Below are positions 49,316 to 60,489 of a DNA stretch of 64,000 nucleotides, piece after piece. The notes under the pieces are model-generated. The model was not told the DNA's origin. It worked only from the letters and a program-made list of their open reading frames with translations, and did no database searches. The stretch is from Intoshia linei. Lineage: Eukaryota > Orthonectida > Rhopaluridae. Location of the stretch: assembly GCA_001642005.1 (NCBI GenBank), contig LWCA01000034.1, positions 1 through 64,000 on the forward strand, given 5' to 3'. Within the stretch, counting starts at the first letter, position 1. Every line of letters starts with the position of its first letter. The translations under genes and the position numbers were made by a program.

Positions 49316-49470
49316 GTGTGGCCTGAAAAAAGACGTATTATCACTTTTAGTTTATTTGGATTAAATTTCAAGTCAAAAATTTTTATTCGTCAAAATAGAT
49401 AAATAGTTTTGGCTTTACGTTTATCATCAAATAAACCAAAATTGATAGTACGTCTTTTTTCTGGCCATAC
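49316..49470. mobile_element. Tc1/mariner-type MITE
   Basis: 155 bp flanked by TA on both sides. The ends are inverted over about 29 bases with 4 mismatches: GTGTGGCCTGAAAAAAGACG on the left, CGTCTTTTTTCTGGCCATAC on the right. A single matching end lies at about 61275-61305. The TA target and the absence of coding capacity fit a Tc1/mariner MITE. Confidence 0.7.
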
Positions 49471-50293
49471 TACGTAAAATGAACTTTAGAAAATGGAACT
49501 TTTTTGTCAAATTTTAAAAATTATTTATTTTGATTTTTAAGAAGTTATGTTGAATAATTCAAATTGTATGCATTCATGATTAATTATTAATTTATTAAAG
49601 TATTAATTGATTTTTGAATACATTTTTTAGTTGAATATGCATTTATAACAAAATAATATAATAAATAAGGGGTCTCACTAAACAGTGAATCACTATTGTG
49701 ACCAATAAATAAGTTTGTATACCAATAAATAAATAAGGTTGAAAGGAGCCACCTCTTATGCCCATAAATGAATCATTTTCAAGAGTTGGGGATGGTTAGA
49801 CGGCTATTGTCCAAAAATGAATCTATTCGTCATATCCATCACCTTATACATTTTAACTTTTTACTAACGTTGATAATGAATGTGATTTTTACAAGTTTTA
49901 TACACTTTTTAGAATTTTAGACATGACAACTACTTAAAAATCAAAATAAATAATTTTTGATAATGTTTTGCGGAGACGCTTTTCATTTTAAAAATATAAC
50001 TTTATTTACTGGAATGTTACGATGAGACACTGTATCTATGTTTTGAGTCGTCATGTTTAGTTGTTCACTTTGCATCTTTAAATTCAAGTCTACCTCATTT
50101 ATTTTTGTTTTTAGTGAAAATTTTTACAATGAAAAATGATAATTTTTATAAAATTATAGCAAATTTAAACATCAATAAAATATAAAGTAAACGAGGTTGA
50201 ATTGAATTTAAAGATGTAAAGTGAACAACCAAACATGACGGTCAACATAAGGCCACTCAAAACATAGCAAACACATTCAATGGTAACATTACA

Positions 50294-50517
50294 TTAACCC
50301 TTTCACTGTCTGTGTATTCTATACTATACACAGCAATTTCACTTCACACGTCTGTGTATTTTATGATATAACAGCAAATTTTGAAAAACTTTATTCTTTT
50401 ATTTTCATAAATTTTCACATAGGTAATTTAAAAATAATACAAGTTTAAATTAAAACATAAATTCCAGACGTGTTTGATGATGCATCATAAAATAGTATTA
50501 GACAGTGAAAGAGTTAA
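50294..50517. mobile_element. piggyBac-type MITE (TTAA flanked), copy 2
   Basis: Both ends carry TTAA. The inverted ends are CCCTTTCACTGTCTG and CAGACAGTGAAAGAG-like (the right end reads AGACAGTGAAAGAG before TTAA). The body matches 6682-6886, with an extra internal repeat of CTGTGTATTCTAT-type sequence. Confidence 0.75.
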
Positions 50518-51038
50518 CATGGATGAAAAAGGATGGTAACATCCTTTTCCCGATCCTGGACTTAATTTAAAAAAATTTGGCACACCCTTAATGCACATGT
50601 TGAATATATAGTTAAATTGAAATACCTAATTTCGAATATACCGAATGTTTTTACTGTCAAGCAGATGAAAGTATGACTACTGTATTATATGGAACAATTT
50701 AAATATACAGCCTTCAATTAAACTATCTAAGCTAGTAATTGCAAATCTTTAAGCGGAAAGTAGAGAATGAGAATATAAGAGTAGAACATTTGAATGAAAA
50801 AATCTGAGATTTAATCTGATAAAAACAAAAAACTATAAATCATTTAAGCATATGTAGTTAAATGTAACATTTATCAGATTCAATCATTGAATCTTTTCAA
50901 TTTGAATGTAAAAAATAATAACCAGGACATTTATTACCATATTTATGTATAGTTATAAAATAAACAAAATAATTTCCATTAGAAACAATATCTGGCATTG
51001 AAATTAAATTTTATCTAAATTGATATATTCTGATAAAA

Positions 51039-52149
51039 ATGTGTGAAGTCTACGGAAATACTAAAACAATGAACCTGAATAGTTTAATATTGACAAATAT
51101 ACAACAATCACCATATTTTCGCGATAAATTGTTAAAAATAACGACATATTCTGATCTTATCGATGAAATTTTCTACAAGGCAAGTACATAAAACTTATTT
51201 ATATAAATTGTGATATTTAAATTAAATGAATTAAATTTTCATTATTCTTTAGGTTGATCATTTGGAGCCATGGCAAAGAGGTACCAGAAGCTTGGCGAAT
51301 AATAAAGGAATGTGCGGCGGGGTAATATTACCTGCATTAATTTTTTTTAGATTATATATCTACATGTACATTTATAGTGAAGATAATAGATTGGCTTCAT
51401 TTTACTTGACATTATTTTATTATCATGCAAAATATCATTTTAATTAAAATTAAACTAGACATGAAAAAGGATTTTCAGATTTAAAAATTTAAATTTTTAT
51501 TGAATTGTCAGTGTAAACTCAATTTTTTTATATTTTCAAATTTTAATATAATTTTAGGTACGTGGCGTCGGAACCGGAGGTAATGGAATTCCTGATTAAG
51601 GCTAGAATTTTATTTTTCATTTAATGTATTTATTTTAAATTATACTTTAGGTGTGGTATCTAGTTCATTTTGCCTTCTTTATCGATTACACACACTTAAA
51701 CCAACTAAAAACCAAATTCAAAACACTTTAAACCACATTGATTCACCTTACATTCGCGGAATCGGATTCATGTATTTAAGATATACGTTAGATCCGAAAA
51801 AATTGTGGAAATGGTTTTCTAGATATCTTAAGGATGATGAGGTATTAAATTTATAATTTTTTTCAATTTAATTTAGCCCATTGATGTTCGTGCTGGTGGT
51901 GGCAATGAAATGACTATTGGTCAATTAGTCCGCCATTTTCTGGAAAATATTGAATGGTACGATACTTTATTTCCCAGAATACCTGTACCAATACAAAAAG
52001 AGGTTCGACAACAATTGACAGAATATGATAAAAAAAACCAGCAAAATCAAAAAATTGACAAAAATGTCATAAATAATATCAACGTTAAAGGATTTCGGAC
52101 ACGATCCCGTTCTCCGTGTAAAAATTCTCGACGTCATTATATTCACTAA
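51039..52149 (+). CDS. PRPF38B: PRP38-family pre-mRNA splicing factor
   Basis: Five exons (51039-51179, 51253-51321, 51558-51579, 51651-51841, 51877-52149), 231 residues. PRP38 proteins join the precatalytic spliceosome (B complex) and are needed for its activation. Family landmarks in order: NLNSLILTNIQQSPYF, DLIDEIFYKVDHLEPWQRG, GMCGGVRGVGTGGVVSS, SPYIRGIGFMYLRY, RAGGGNEMTIGQLVRHFLEN, LFPRIPVPIQKEV. The GGVRGVGTGG motif and EPWQRG favour the B-type paralogue over PRPF38A. The C terminus is short, with only a vestige of the RS tail (FRTRSRSPCKNSRRHYIH); human PRPF38B has a long one. Intron 1 begins with GC rather than GT (AAG/GCAAGT), exon 3 is 22 nt, and intron 4 is 35 nt. The start could be the first ATG (51039) or the in-frame ATG ten codons later. 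Confidence 0.93.
51180..51252 (+). other. GC-AG intron in the PRP38 gene
   Basis: The exon-intron boundary reads TACAAG/GCAAGTACAT and the acceptor is ATTCTTTAG/GTTGAT. Only this donor joins EIFYK to VDHLEPW in frame; using the GT two codons later gives an immediate stop. AG/GCAAGT is the known consensus for rare GC-AG introns of the major spliceosome. Confidence 0.85.
51558..51579 (+). other. 22-nt microexon in the PRP38 gene
   Basis: This encodes VRGVGTG plus one base of the next Gly codon. The residues are the most conserved loop of the PRP38 family, which fixes both splice sites (TTTTAG/GTACGT and GGAG/GTAATG). Confidence 0.9.
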
Positions 52150-52188
52150 TTTTATTTTTGTATGATAATAACATGGTGTATTTACATA

Positions 52189-55100
52189 TTAAATTATCAA
52201 AGTTGTGTAATTTTTTCGACATAATGGACAGTTGTTGGTGTTTCTTGATTCAATTTGGAGATATGTTTCATATGAATTTAAACAATTTGCATGAAAGTAG
52301 TGGGAACATGACAGCAATATGTTTTTGGAATTTTTTCGGTTTAATTTTCCTAAGCATATTGGACATTCTGTGGTTTTACGTAAAACCATCTACATATCAA
52401 ATGAATAATATAATTTTGATAAAATATTACTTAACAAAAAGCTTTTAAAAAATTTTTTGTTTCGAAAGGTTACTGTTAGGCAATTTCATTGGAAATTTTC
52501 CAACCTTTTAAATGTTTTTAATTTGTCATGGACCCAATCGTAAATCAATTTTAATGTGTTCACAAAAAATTTTTTATTGGACCTTTTTAGCGGTTGAGAA
52601 AAACTAAATTAAATATTGTTTCCTAAATCAAAACTTCACAATGAAAAAAATGAATCGAAAATATTCAAATTTTTCTGAGATCAACTACCACGTTGAGAAT
52701 GTCGACTCTAGACAGTGTTTCCCCAAATTTCTTCCATATATTCGCTAAGACAAAACTACCATACCAAGACTCCTCTTTTTCTTCCGGGAGGGGTTTAGAA
52801 GAAAATTTTGTATAATCAAATTTTTAAATTTTATATTTTTATGCTAGAATGACAGTTACATACTTTGTACAAACAGCATCTATTTTTGCCGAGATCTGAC
52901 TTTTTTAATTCTACCAACAAAATAAAATGCTACATTCACAATTATCAACCCTTTAAAAGAATGGATCCTAAACTTATTCCACCATGGACCCGTCATTTCA
53001 CTTTACCTGATAATTTGAAGTTAATTATTCCCACTGAATTTTATTTCTATTATTTTATATGATTTTGACGACGACTGCATGAATTTACCTTTTTGTAAAT
53101 AAAATTCCAATTAACATTCGAATCTATTCTAAGATCTTTAGATTTATCAATATTATTTTGACAAATTTGAAACAAATCTAAGGTAACGCCTTGTAATCTT
53201 TCTTGATTTTTTTCGAGCTTATTTGTTAAATTTTCAATCTAATTTACAGAAATATTAACATAATTTTTAAATTTTTAAACCTTTCTGTGACAATCAAATT
53301 GTTTCAATTTTTCGTTTTTTGGGTAACACGTTTCTCTGTAGTTTAAATAAAATTTTCGTGTTTTTACTCCACGTAGAAAATTTTTTATTCTAAATTACTA
53401 ATTTATTAATTTTATGTTACAAGGTTTTAACTTCAAAGTCGCCATTTTTTAATGTAATGTAGCAGGGCAATGATGGCAATTGACATAATGTTACCATTAT
53501 AAGGAATTTGTTGAAATAGATAAACGATAATCAGATAAATAATAATCAGTTCATTTAAAATTTTTAATTTCCTCTTAGATTTTAAAAACCACAAACTTAT
53601 AGAGAACTTTATATAACAATATGAGAAAATATTAGTTGCTTACCCAAATTGGATTTATTTACCAAAGCTTACTTATCACTGCATAAATTTCGATAATATT
53701 TTGCCGCATCATCGATATAAATCCATTCATAGTCTGGTTGTCGGCATATAGGGCAAATGGATTGATTTGTACATTTTTGAAGTTTTTTAATGCAAATCTA
53801 TATGAATTTTACACATTCTACTTTATTCAAGCAATTTTAACAGCAAGTAGATCAGTTTCACATAATATTTATTAGCGTGATCACTGATCAGTAAAGGTGT
53901 TACCAGTATTTCTGGTTCTATTTCCAATTAGAATTAATTTATTTCTGTAAAATATATTACTTCAAAGTTGCCAGATGTTGGGATTTTATCACAAAGCCTA
54001 GACGATTGCTAAATTTTTATTTTAAAATTCCACTTTTATCACACCATTAACAAAATTTAATAAAAAATACTCTTTCAAGCCCTTTATGTCAAAACCACTT
54101 CTTACCAATTTTACAATAAACCTTGTGAGAAAAAACGTTTTAATCCAACCACAAAATAAAAAATACAATTTTATCAAACCTTAAGACTTAAGTTACAGTA
54201 AAATCTATCTTCCTACACTCTTGAAAACTTGGATTTTATCAAATCTTACAAAAAAACTCTTAATCCAACTACAAAATAAAAAACCAAAATTTTAGCAATC
54301 ATGAAGGAAAAATCCCTTTTTCGGTGTGCTTAATTCCAAACATTAAAAATTAGTCATTTATACATTTAATAAATTTTCTGGTATCACCAAATCGACCACC
54401 CTTGCTGATCAGTGACTAGGAATTAAACCAATTGAAAAATTTTTTATAAATTGGATTGATTAATAGACCTTTTATAAGCACATGAAAAATATCTGCTAAA
54501 TATAGACCATAATGGCGCCCAGTTTAATAAGTAATAAGAATAAAAAAATGTAAATTATGGTCATTGTTCAAGGAAATTTTAAAGATAATTTATATATTTA
54601 TTTTGTATGCATAGATTTAGAATAAAGAACCGATATGAAACCAAACTATAAAAATAACTCTTTTACATTTCCGCTTCTGTCGGCTACCATACTCTCATCA
54701 AAACCATGGGGTTTTAATTTTTAAATAGATAAAACTTACATCATGAAAACTATGAGAGCATGACAGCAAAACCTAAATATTTCAATAGTTAAAATTGTAA
54801 ATTAAAAAAATATATAAAATGAAAATAACCTGATATCAAAATAATAAAATATTAACTGTCACAAATTATTGCAAAAGTGTGCCATTTTTAAATTTGCAAT
54901 TAAAGAGATTAAGTGTAGATGTTTTTTACACAAATTACATTTTAAACATAATAATAATATTAATAAGTTTCATTGAGACTTTTCCACGAAAAATAATTTT
55001 CAAGTTACCACATTAACAAAATCAGTTTTACCGCAATTTAAAAAAATTTACGTTCAGGTAATATTATTTAATGGTTTTTAATTCTTATTAAAAATGATTT

Positions 55101-57272
55101 AAATTTAAATTATAAATTAACTTCTATCGTCTGAATTTCTCTTAATTACAAGCTTTCAAGATCACTTTGATTAATGCTAACTTCCACACTGGTAATTTAT
55201 TATTTAATTACACTACACTTAGATTTTAAATAATTTATGTAATTATGAAATGTATTAGAATCTACATCAGCGGTTCTCAAATGTGGGTACTGGTATCCAC
55301 TAGGGCAGTGGTGGGCAAACTACGGTCCGCGAGCTACTATGTTGTGTCCGCGAGATCATGCTTCATACTTATGTTTACATCGAATTTTAAAATTGATTGT
55401 ATACATAGTATAATTTTACAACATGTCACATTAAATGGAATGTGACATGTTAATTATCTAAATTTCAAATAATTATTAATTATATTATTATTATTAGTTA
55501 ATTATATTTACGCATTATATAAAATTTTCCTATCTTTATCTCCTTTAAATAAAATAATTGTATATTTTTAATTAGATTAAACTAAATGCAATGATACAAC
55601 AATTAAATTTTTTGGTTGGTTTTATCAATGGTTGAACAAAAAAATTATTTTTATTATTTATCAATAATAGGATAATTTTTGTTCTAATTTGATCAAATTC
55701 TATTTTATTGTTTGCATAAATATCATTATGAATACGTACAATTTTAAAACTTTATAATAAACACAATTAATAATTAAAATGCACTCCAAAAATAATAATT
55801 GTTAATTATTCAAATGGAATTTTGACAATTTAATATTTAAAAAAAGCAATCAAATGTATAAGCCAAAATAGAATTTCATCAATTTAAATTGTTTCCTGTG
55901 TATTCACGATATTTGTGCGGCCCGCATATCAATAAGTTTGCCCACCACTGCCCTAGGGGTACCATACATTATTTTGGGGTACCAGTTCGTCTCATCCTAT
56001 GACTCACACTTTATGATTCATAAATTAGAAATATTTTTAAATATTAAATATTATTTAATATTTCATAATACATTTATGTACATTTTTTTCATTCTCAAAT
56101 TATAAAAAAAGTATACATAATTATACAATTTAAAATTCAAGGCAATAACTGATATACCATATTGTTTTAGTATTGAAAAAATTAGATTATAATTCCTTTT
56201 AGTTTTTCTTATATTTCAATATAATATAGGTGCTCAAAGGTTTTGTCGGGGTGTATCTATTTTTGATGAAGTAGAGTTTAACTAACAATTCATTTTATTT
56301 GATTTTTTTTTAATTCACATGGTATCATAGTTACAATAAATAGAAATTATTATAGGGTACCAAATTATATTTTTTTTAGTTTAGGGGTACCAATTGCGAA
56401 GTAGGTTGAGAACCGCTGATGTACATGTTGTACATGTAGTAAAATTATATTTTATTTACTTTGGTATACAAATGTATTATAATTATTCATTACTTGTTTT
56501 TTATCTCTAAAAAGATCACAACAGATGGAACAAGATTTTTCAGAGTCTTTACGGTTCAATGATATCATTTTAATTTCGCACCAATTTACAAGATTGCTAT
56601 TACTAATTAATCCCATTCTTTCCGCTAAATATACATAGTATAATCAGGGGCGGATTCAAGGGGTTGCAGAAGGTGCAGTTGGACCCCCTAAATTTTAATT
56701 AATGTTTTGTAAAATAACTGAAAAAGGTTTTAATTTATTAAAACAATATAAATGGCGCATAACATTACATATCATTATATGAACAATTGATCATGTGACT
56801 TGAAGCCTTTTGTTACCTGCACATTCACATGAAATTAAAAGAGACGCCCTAAAAAATTTTTTGCTTTCGGCGAAGTTAAATATATTGTTCGCTGCGCTCG
56901 CACCCTATTAACTAGCCTCTTGGATCAGTCCCTCATAATCATAATTAATGTTATTGTTTCTTATTAGATAAAAAATATTAAAATTTTGTCGTGAATTAAA
57001 TTTATTATGCTAATTTATTTAATTTTCAGACTATTATTGTATTCCCATGTGCATAATTATATTTAAAATTTACCTAGTGTCACATTTGATTTTTTATATA
57101 CCTTTATATTATCTAAATGACCAAGTAAATAATTTTTATTCAATTTTATTAAAAAGATAAATTAACCCTGTAAATAATATTTATATTTTCTAATTTTTCG
57201 ACCATTATCAAGATTATGTTCATTTTCCAAACGATTTTGATAAGCTGCTGCAATATGAGCCAGTGATGTATT
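52189..57272 (-). CDS. RNF32: RNF32-like protein with two RING-H2 domains and an IQ motif (5' end missing)
   Basis: Seven exons in continuous phase on the minus strand: 57272-57167, 56624-56494, 54772-54740 (33 nt), 53797-53673, 53389-53281, 53238-53089, 52389-52189; 284 residues so far. The order matches RNF32: ERMGLI motif, first RING-H2 (CSICCDLF, LLSCSHSFHD, ICPICRQ), an IQ motif (IKNFLRGVKTRKFYLNYRET), a helical linker (ENLTNKLEKNQERLQGVTLD), then a second RING-H2 (TECPICLGKL, LLSCSHYFHANCL, CPLCRKNY). RING-H2 domains recruit E2 enzymes for ubiquitin transfer; the IQ motif usually binds calmodulin. Human RNF32 is longer (about 360). The first exon is less certain but joins in phase. Its stop lies 39 bp from that of PRP38, tail to tail. 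Confidence 0.88.
54030..54320. repeat. Degenerate tandem array in an RNF32 intron
   Basis: Loosely repeated units such as TTATCAAACCTTAAG and ATCCAACTACAAAATAAAAA, similar in style to 46230-46560 and the internal part of the hAT elements (CTCATGGAAAAATTGACTTA). Low identity between units. Confidence 0.35.
54740..54772 (-). other. 33-nt microexon carrying RING ligands of the RNF32-like gene
   Basis: On the minus strand, ATATTTAG/GTT...GAT/GTAAGT encodes VLLSCSHSFHD. It supplies the Cys and both His ligands at the centre of the first RING-H2. Without it the flanking exons still join in frame but the domain would lack three zinc ligands. Confidence 0.85.
55268..56418. mobile_element. Outer hAT-type MITE, split by a nested element
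   Basis: The inverted ends are CAGCGGTTCTCAA and TTGAGAACCGCTG; the 8-bp flanks ATCTACAT and ATGTACAT differ at one base. Without the nested element it is about 0.5 kb. The element lies in the long intron of the RNF32-like gene before the 33-nt microexon. Confidence 0.8.
55306..55950. mobile_element. Inner hAT-type MITE nested in 55268-56418
   Basis: 645 bp with perfect 16-bp inverted ends CAGTGGTGGGCAAACT and AGTTTGCCCACCACTG. The 8-bp flanks CACTAGGG and CCCTAGGG differ at one base. It lies wholly inside the outer MITE and so is the younger insertion. There is no coding capacity. Confidence 0.85.
56645..56935. mobile_element. Probable hAT-type MITE
   Basis: The left end CAGGGGCGGATTCAAGGGG is matched imperfectly by the reverse complement of the right end (GCCTCTTGGATCAGTCCCTC). 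The flanking 8-mers agree only partly. It lies in an intron of the RNF32-like gene. Confidence 0.45.
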
Positions 57273-57898
57273 CTAAAATTAATTAATTATATATATACAC
57301 TAAAATTATAATTTATAATTATCTTAAAAATTATAATAAATTTAATAATTAATAGTCAAAATAAAGTTATCTTTTTAATTTAATTTGTGGGTTTTACAAG
57401 TGTTACACCTCTGTTCGACGTATTTCTCTATTTCACTCAAAAATAATTCATCAAAAAATAAAGATATTTGCGTGTAATATTCATATTTGTTGTTAATTTT
57501 GATATATCAACTAATGAGAATTCAGATAATAAACTATTTTTCAATATTTTTTAGGAAAATCTTTATTTTCAGTGCGCAACTCGATCCAAAGGCCAAAGAT
57601 AAATAAATAATGTGAAAGGGTCATACTGGGTTTCACAGTGTGACAAATATTGATAATGTACGAATGTAATGATAAATGTAAGGTATGCTATATAGGAAAT
57701 TTCTATTATTTTATAAAATATTTATTTACATTTTTGAAGTGCATATTGTCAATATATTTTCAGAACACGATCGGTAATATTAGAATTGCAATGTTTACTT
57801 TTTTCATCGCAACACATTTTTGTAATAGTAAAATATAAAATAATTCTTATTTCATTCTTAATATCAATAACTGAAATTCTAAAGGCCGTACCATGAGA

Positions 57899-58035
57899 TT
57901 AACCCTTACGAGACAATATTATGTATAAATACCAAAAACTACACTCATAAATTTACATTGGTTTGTAAAAAAATCAAATTAAGGCTGTACCAATACAAAT
58001 TATGAACAAATTGCTGTTCATACATTAACATGTAA
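57899..58035 (+). mobile_element. TTAA-type MITE family 2, best copy
   Basis: It begins TTAACCCTTACGAGACAAT and continues with AAATACCAAAAACTACACTC and ACATTGGTTTGTAAAAAAAT. The right end is not clear. Relatives are at 2017-2140 and inverted at 11060-11136. The TTAA and CCCT start suggests piggyBac-like ancestry, distinct from family 1. Confidence 0.55.
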
Positions 58036-58194
58036 TATGCGTAAAAATTAATTTTATTATCAATGCTTTACTTTGCCAACAATAAAATAAATTATATATT
58101 GAGAATACAATAGACGTGAAATGATATAATTGCGTGTCATAAATCTATTTTATTGCTATAAATGTGAATTTTATTGCTAATTCTTAGCCAAATA

Positions 58195-58260
58195 TTAACC
58201 CTTTCACTGTCTGATGCATTTTATGTACTTTCACCACACGCCTGGAATTTAAAATTGAAA
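58195..58260 (+). repeat. piggyBac-type MITE family 1, single end
   Basis: Starts TTAACCCTTTCACTGTCTG as in 50294, then matches only briefly. The opposite end is absent. Confidence 0.5.
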
Positions 58261-58759
58261 TTAATTTTATGCAGGCTAATTCCTTGTTAACGCAATCATT
58301 TGTTCAGAAAAAAAATCTTATTTTGTTTAAGAGGAATTTTTATGGAAAAACATTCTCGTTAACGGAATTTTTTATAAATAATCTACATTAAAACTGGTTC
58401 CCGATTATCGTCAAAAATTATATGCTTGGGGATCCGTGAGTTCAAATAAAATGTAGAAAAATTTTCATTAATTTTTGTTTATGTTAATAGGAGAATAAAA
58501 TTTTCTATTTTTGAATATATATTCTACCTAATAGTTGCAAACAAATGGTGAACGTTTGAAAAGTTCAAATATTTAACATTAAAGATTTTGAAATATTTGA
58601 ACTTGTTTTATATGTAAATTATAAATTTTAAATGTACATACCTACATACATTACATTTACATACATAGTTTATCATAAATTAAATAAATGAAAATTTATT
58701 CATAAATAATTTATAATTAACCTCAACATCTGAAAACTATATTTTTACTTTATAAAAAT

Positions 58760-59802
58760 ATGATTATTTGGTGTTTAATAATGTTTCCAGGAATGTATTC
58801 AAAAGGTTTCACTCAATATAATCCATATTGGTTGGATGAAAATGTTGATATGTACTTTAACACAACGTTACCAAAAACCACGAAAACTGAATTCAACAGA
58901 AAATTTGGCAACGCTATTATTCATACATTAGGCACATGCTTTATTACCATGTTTATAGAAGCACTTCAGCATTGTTTTGACAGAAACCTGTACCTTTTAC
59001 AAGCAATAAAATTATTTAATGTAATAATGGAATGTTCAGTAATGTATCATGTGTATTATTTCCAAAATGCAAATTTAGATAAAATTTTAAACAGTAAAAC
59101 AGATATTTTATATTACAATCAAAGTATACTATTTATGAACATGGCATACATGATTACAAAAACTGTTGTAGACTCTACATTATACTTAGACGCGTCGAAA
59201 ATTGAAGCTGTGAAAAGATCAAATAAAAAAAAAGTCTTAAATCTTGCATTGTACATACTTGTCCCTGTCGTCATTGTAAATAGTTTTATAAATGTACAAG
59301 TAATTATTATTGAAATTATTATAATGTCTGGCATATTTCTCAATTTTAAAATGTTTTATGAAAGTCCATTGTTTAATTTTTTTCATGCATCAATTACAGT
59401 TATTTTAATTACATTAGAAATTTGCAGTTTGTGGAAATTGTCATATTTACCTCATTTAATAGCAGAGGTTTTTGCCTATTTTCAAAAAAAAATTTTAAAA
59501 GAGAGAATCAGAATAAACGAAATGATTTTAATATTTTTTTTTCAAAGCTGTCTCGCTTTGATTCACAATTTCAGTATAAACAAAAATCAACGCACGCATT
59601 GATTATATTATTGACTTTTTTTGGCATCATGATAGTTATATTAATAGTCATACGTCTTAAACTTGAAAAAAAAGTTTTGTTTAACAAATTGCATATAAAA
59701 AATAACGTTGATAGATCCAATGGAGGAATACAAAATATGATTTCTTTGCAAATCTTCTCCAATTCAATTAACAATCCTTTAAATCATTTAGCACATAGAT
59801 AA
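58760..59802 (+). CDS. Multi-pass membrane protein, family unknown
   Basis: Two exons (58760-59467 and 59548-59802), 320 residues. The join turns HLIAE into ELSRFDSQFQYKQ and avoids the early stop met by reading through. The N terminus MIIWCLIMFPGMYSKG may be a signal peptide. Up to seven hydrophobic segments follow: around AIIHTLGTCFITMFIEAL, AIKLFNVIMECSVMYHVYYF, ILFMNMAYMITKTVVDSTLY, VLNLALYILVPVVIVNSFI, VQVIIIEIIIMSGIFLNF, FFHASITVILITLEICSLW and ALIILLTFFGIMIVILIVIR. No GPCR or transporter motif is recognised. A donor-like GTTTTG after LEKK could instead link it to the exon at 60143. The downstream exons carry a similar membrane helix, so the two may be tandem relatives. Confidence 0.5.
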
Positions 59803-60142
59803 TCATTTTAATGATGTATGCATTATATAAATTAAATATATTTTATTAGTTACAAATTCTTAAACATGACATGTACACTAGGGGTATTCCATTTTTCTAA
59901 TATAATAATGAGGTACGTTGAATTTTCTGCAAAATGATTTGATAAGTATATAGTTTATTATAAAGTTGAAAATATATACAAGACAATCAATGTAAACTAA
60001 TTATCGTTCATCAGACATGTTCGTCAATCGAGATATAAAAACCTATATTAAAAAGTATACTTTATGATAGAGTATTGTAATAATTTTATTTAACCATAAT
60101 CTTCATGTACATTTAAAAAATAATGATAATTAGGCCTTTAAG

Positions 60143-60489
60143 GTATTGAATGGGTCTCAACTAGACTTTGATTTCAAAAGTTATTACTATAAAATTTTTA
60201 CTGAGCACAATGTCAAAGTGAATCAAACCAAGTTCAAAAATACAAGAAAAATGATGCACAGTATGAGATATGTGATAATTGTATTGGGTGTGTGTTTTAT
60301 AGTATTTATTTTGTTGTTGGTTGTTGTGAAATTAATTTTCGCTAAATGCAAAAAAGTATGTTTTATATATTCACTAACCTACCAATTTTGTAGAAACAAA
60401 ACCAGAAATTGCCTTTGATGATTGGAGGTAAGATTATTTGTTACGAAGCTAAAAAAAATGACCCTGAAGAACAATGTATTCATTATTAA
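60143..60489 (+). CDS. Short membrane-protein 3' exons (5' end unresolved)
   Basis: Two exons, 60143-60355 and 60394-60489, joined in phase by a 38-nt intron. They encode about 102 residues: LNGSQLDFDFKSYYYKIF, a basic stretch (NQTKFKNTRKMMHSMRY), a strong membrane helix (VIIVLGVCFIVFILLLVVVK) and a tail ending PEEQCIHY. There is no usable ATG at the front and an acceptor (CCTTTAAG) precedes it, so at least one upstream exon is missing. It could be the alternative end of the 58760 gene or the remains of a tandem copy: compare STHALIILLTFFGIMIVILI in that gene. Confidence 0.45.

Larger units (their letters stand above)
48145..51038. other. Intergenic region upstream of PRP38
   Basis: About 2.9 kb without a gene that I can support. 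It holds a Tc1/mariner-type MITE (49316-49470) and a piggyBac-type MITE (50294-50517). The large coiled-coil gene and PRP38 diverge from it, so both promoters should lie here. No promoter motif can be called by eye. Confidence 0.5.
57273..58759. other. Intergenic region between the RNF32-like gene and the membrane-protein gene
   Basis: This holds a TTAA-type MITE family 2 copy (57899-58035) and one end of the piggyBac-type MITE family 1 (58195-58260). The missing first exon of RNF32 should be here. A possible coding stretch on the minus strand near 57425-57475 does not fit the needed phase. Confidence 0.45.

Noticed and set aside
52158-52448. Plus-strand 96-residue frame after PRP38
   Set aside because: It is antisense to the second RING exon of the RNF32-like gene, which has all eight zinc ligands.
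59422-59802. A separate 126-residue gene starting MQFVEIVIFTSF
   Set aside because: Its first part is out of frame with the upstream membrane protein; splicing at 59468/59548 joins its second half to that protein.
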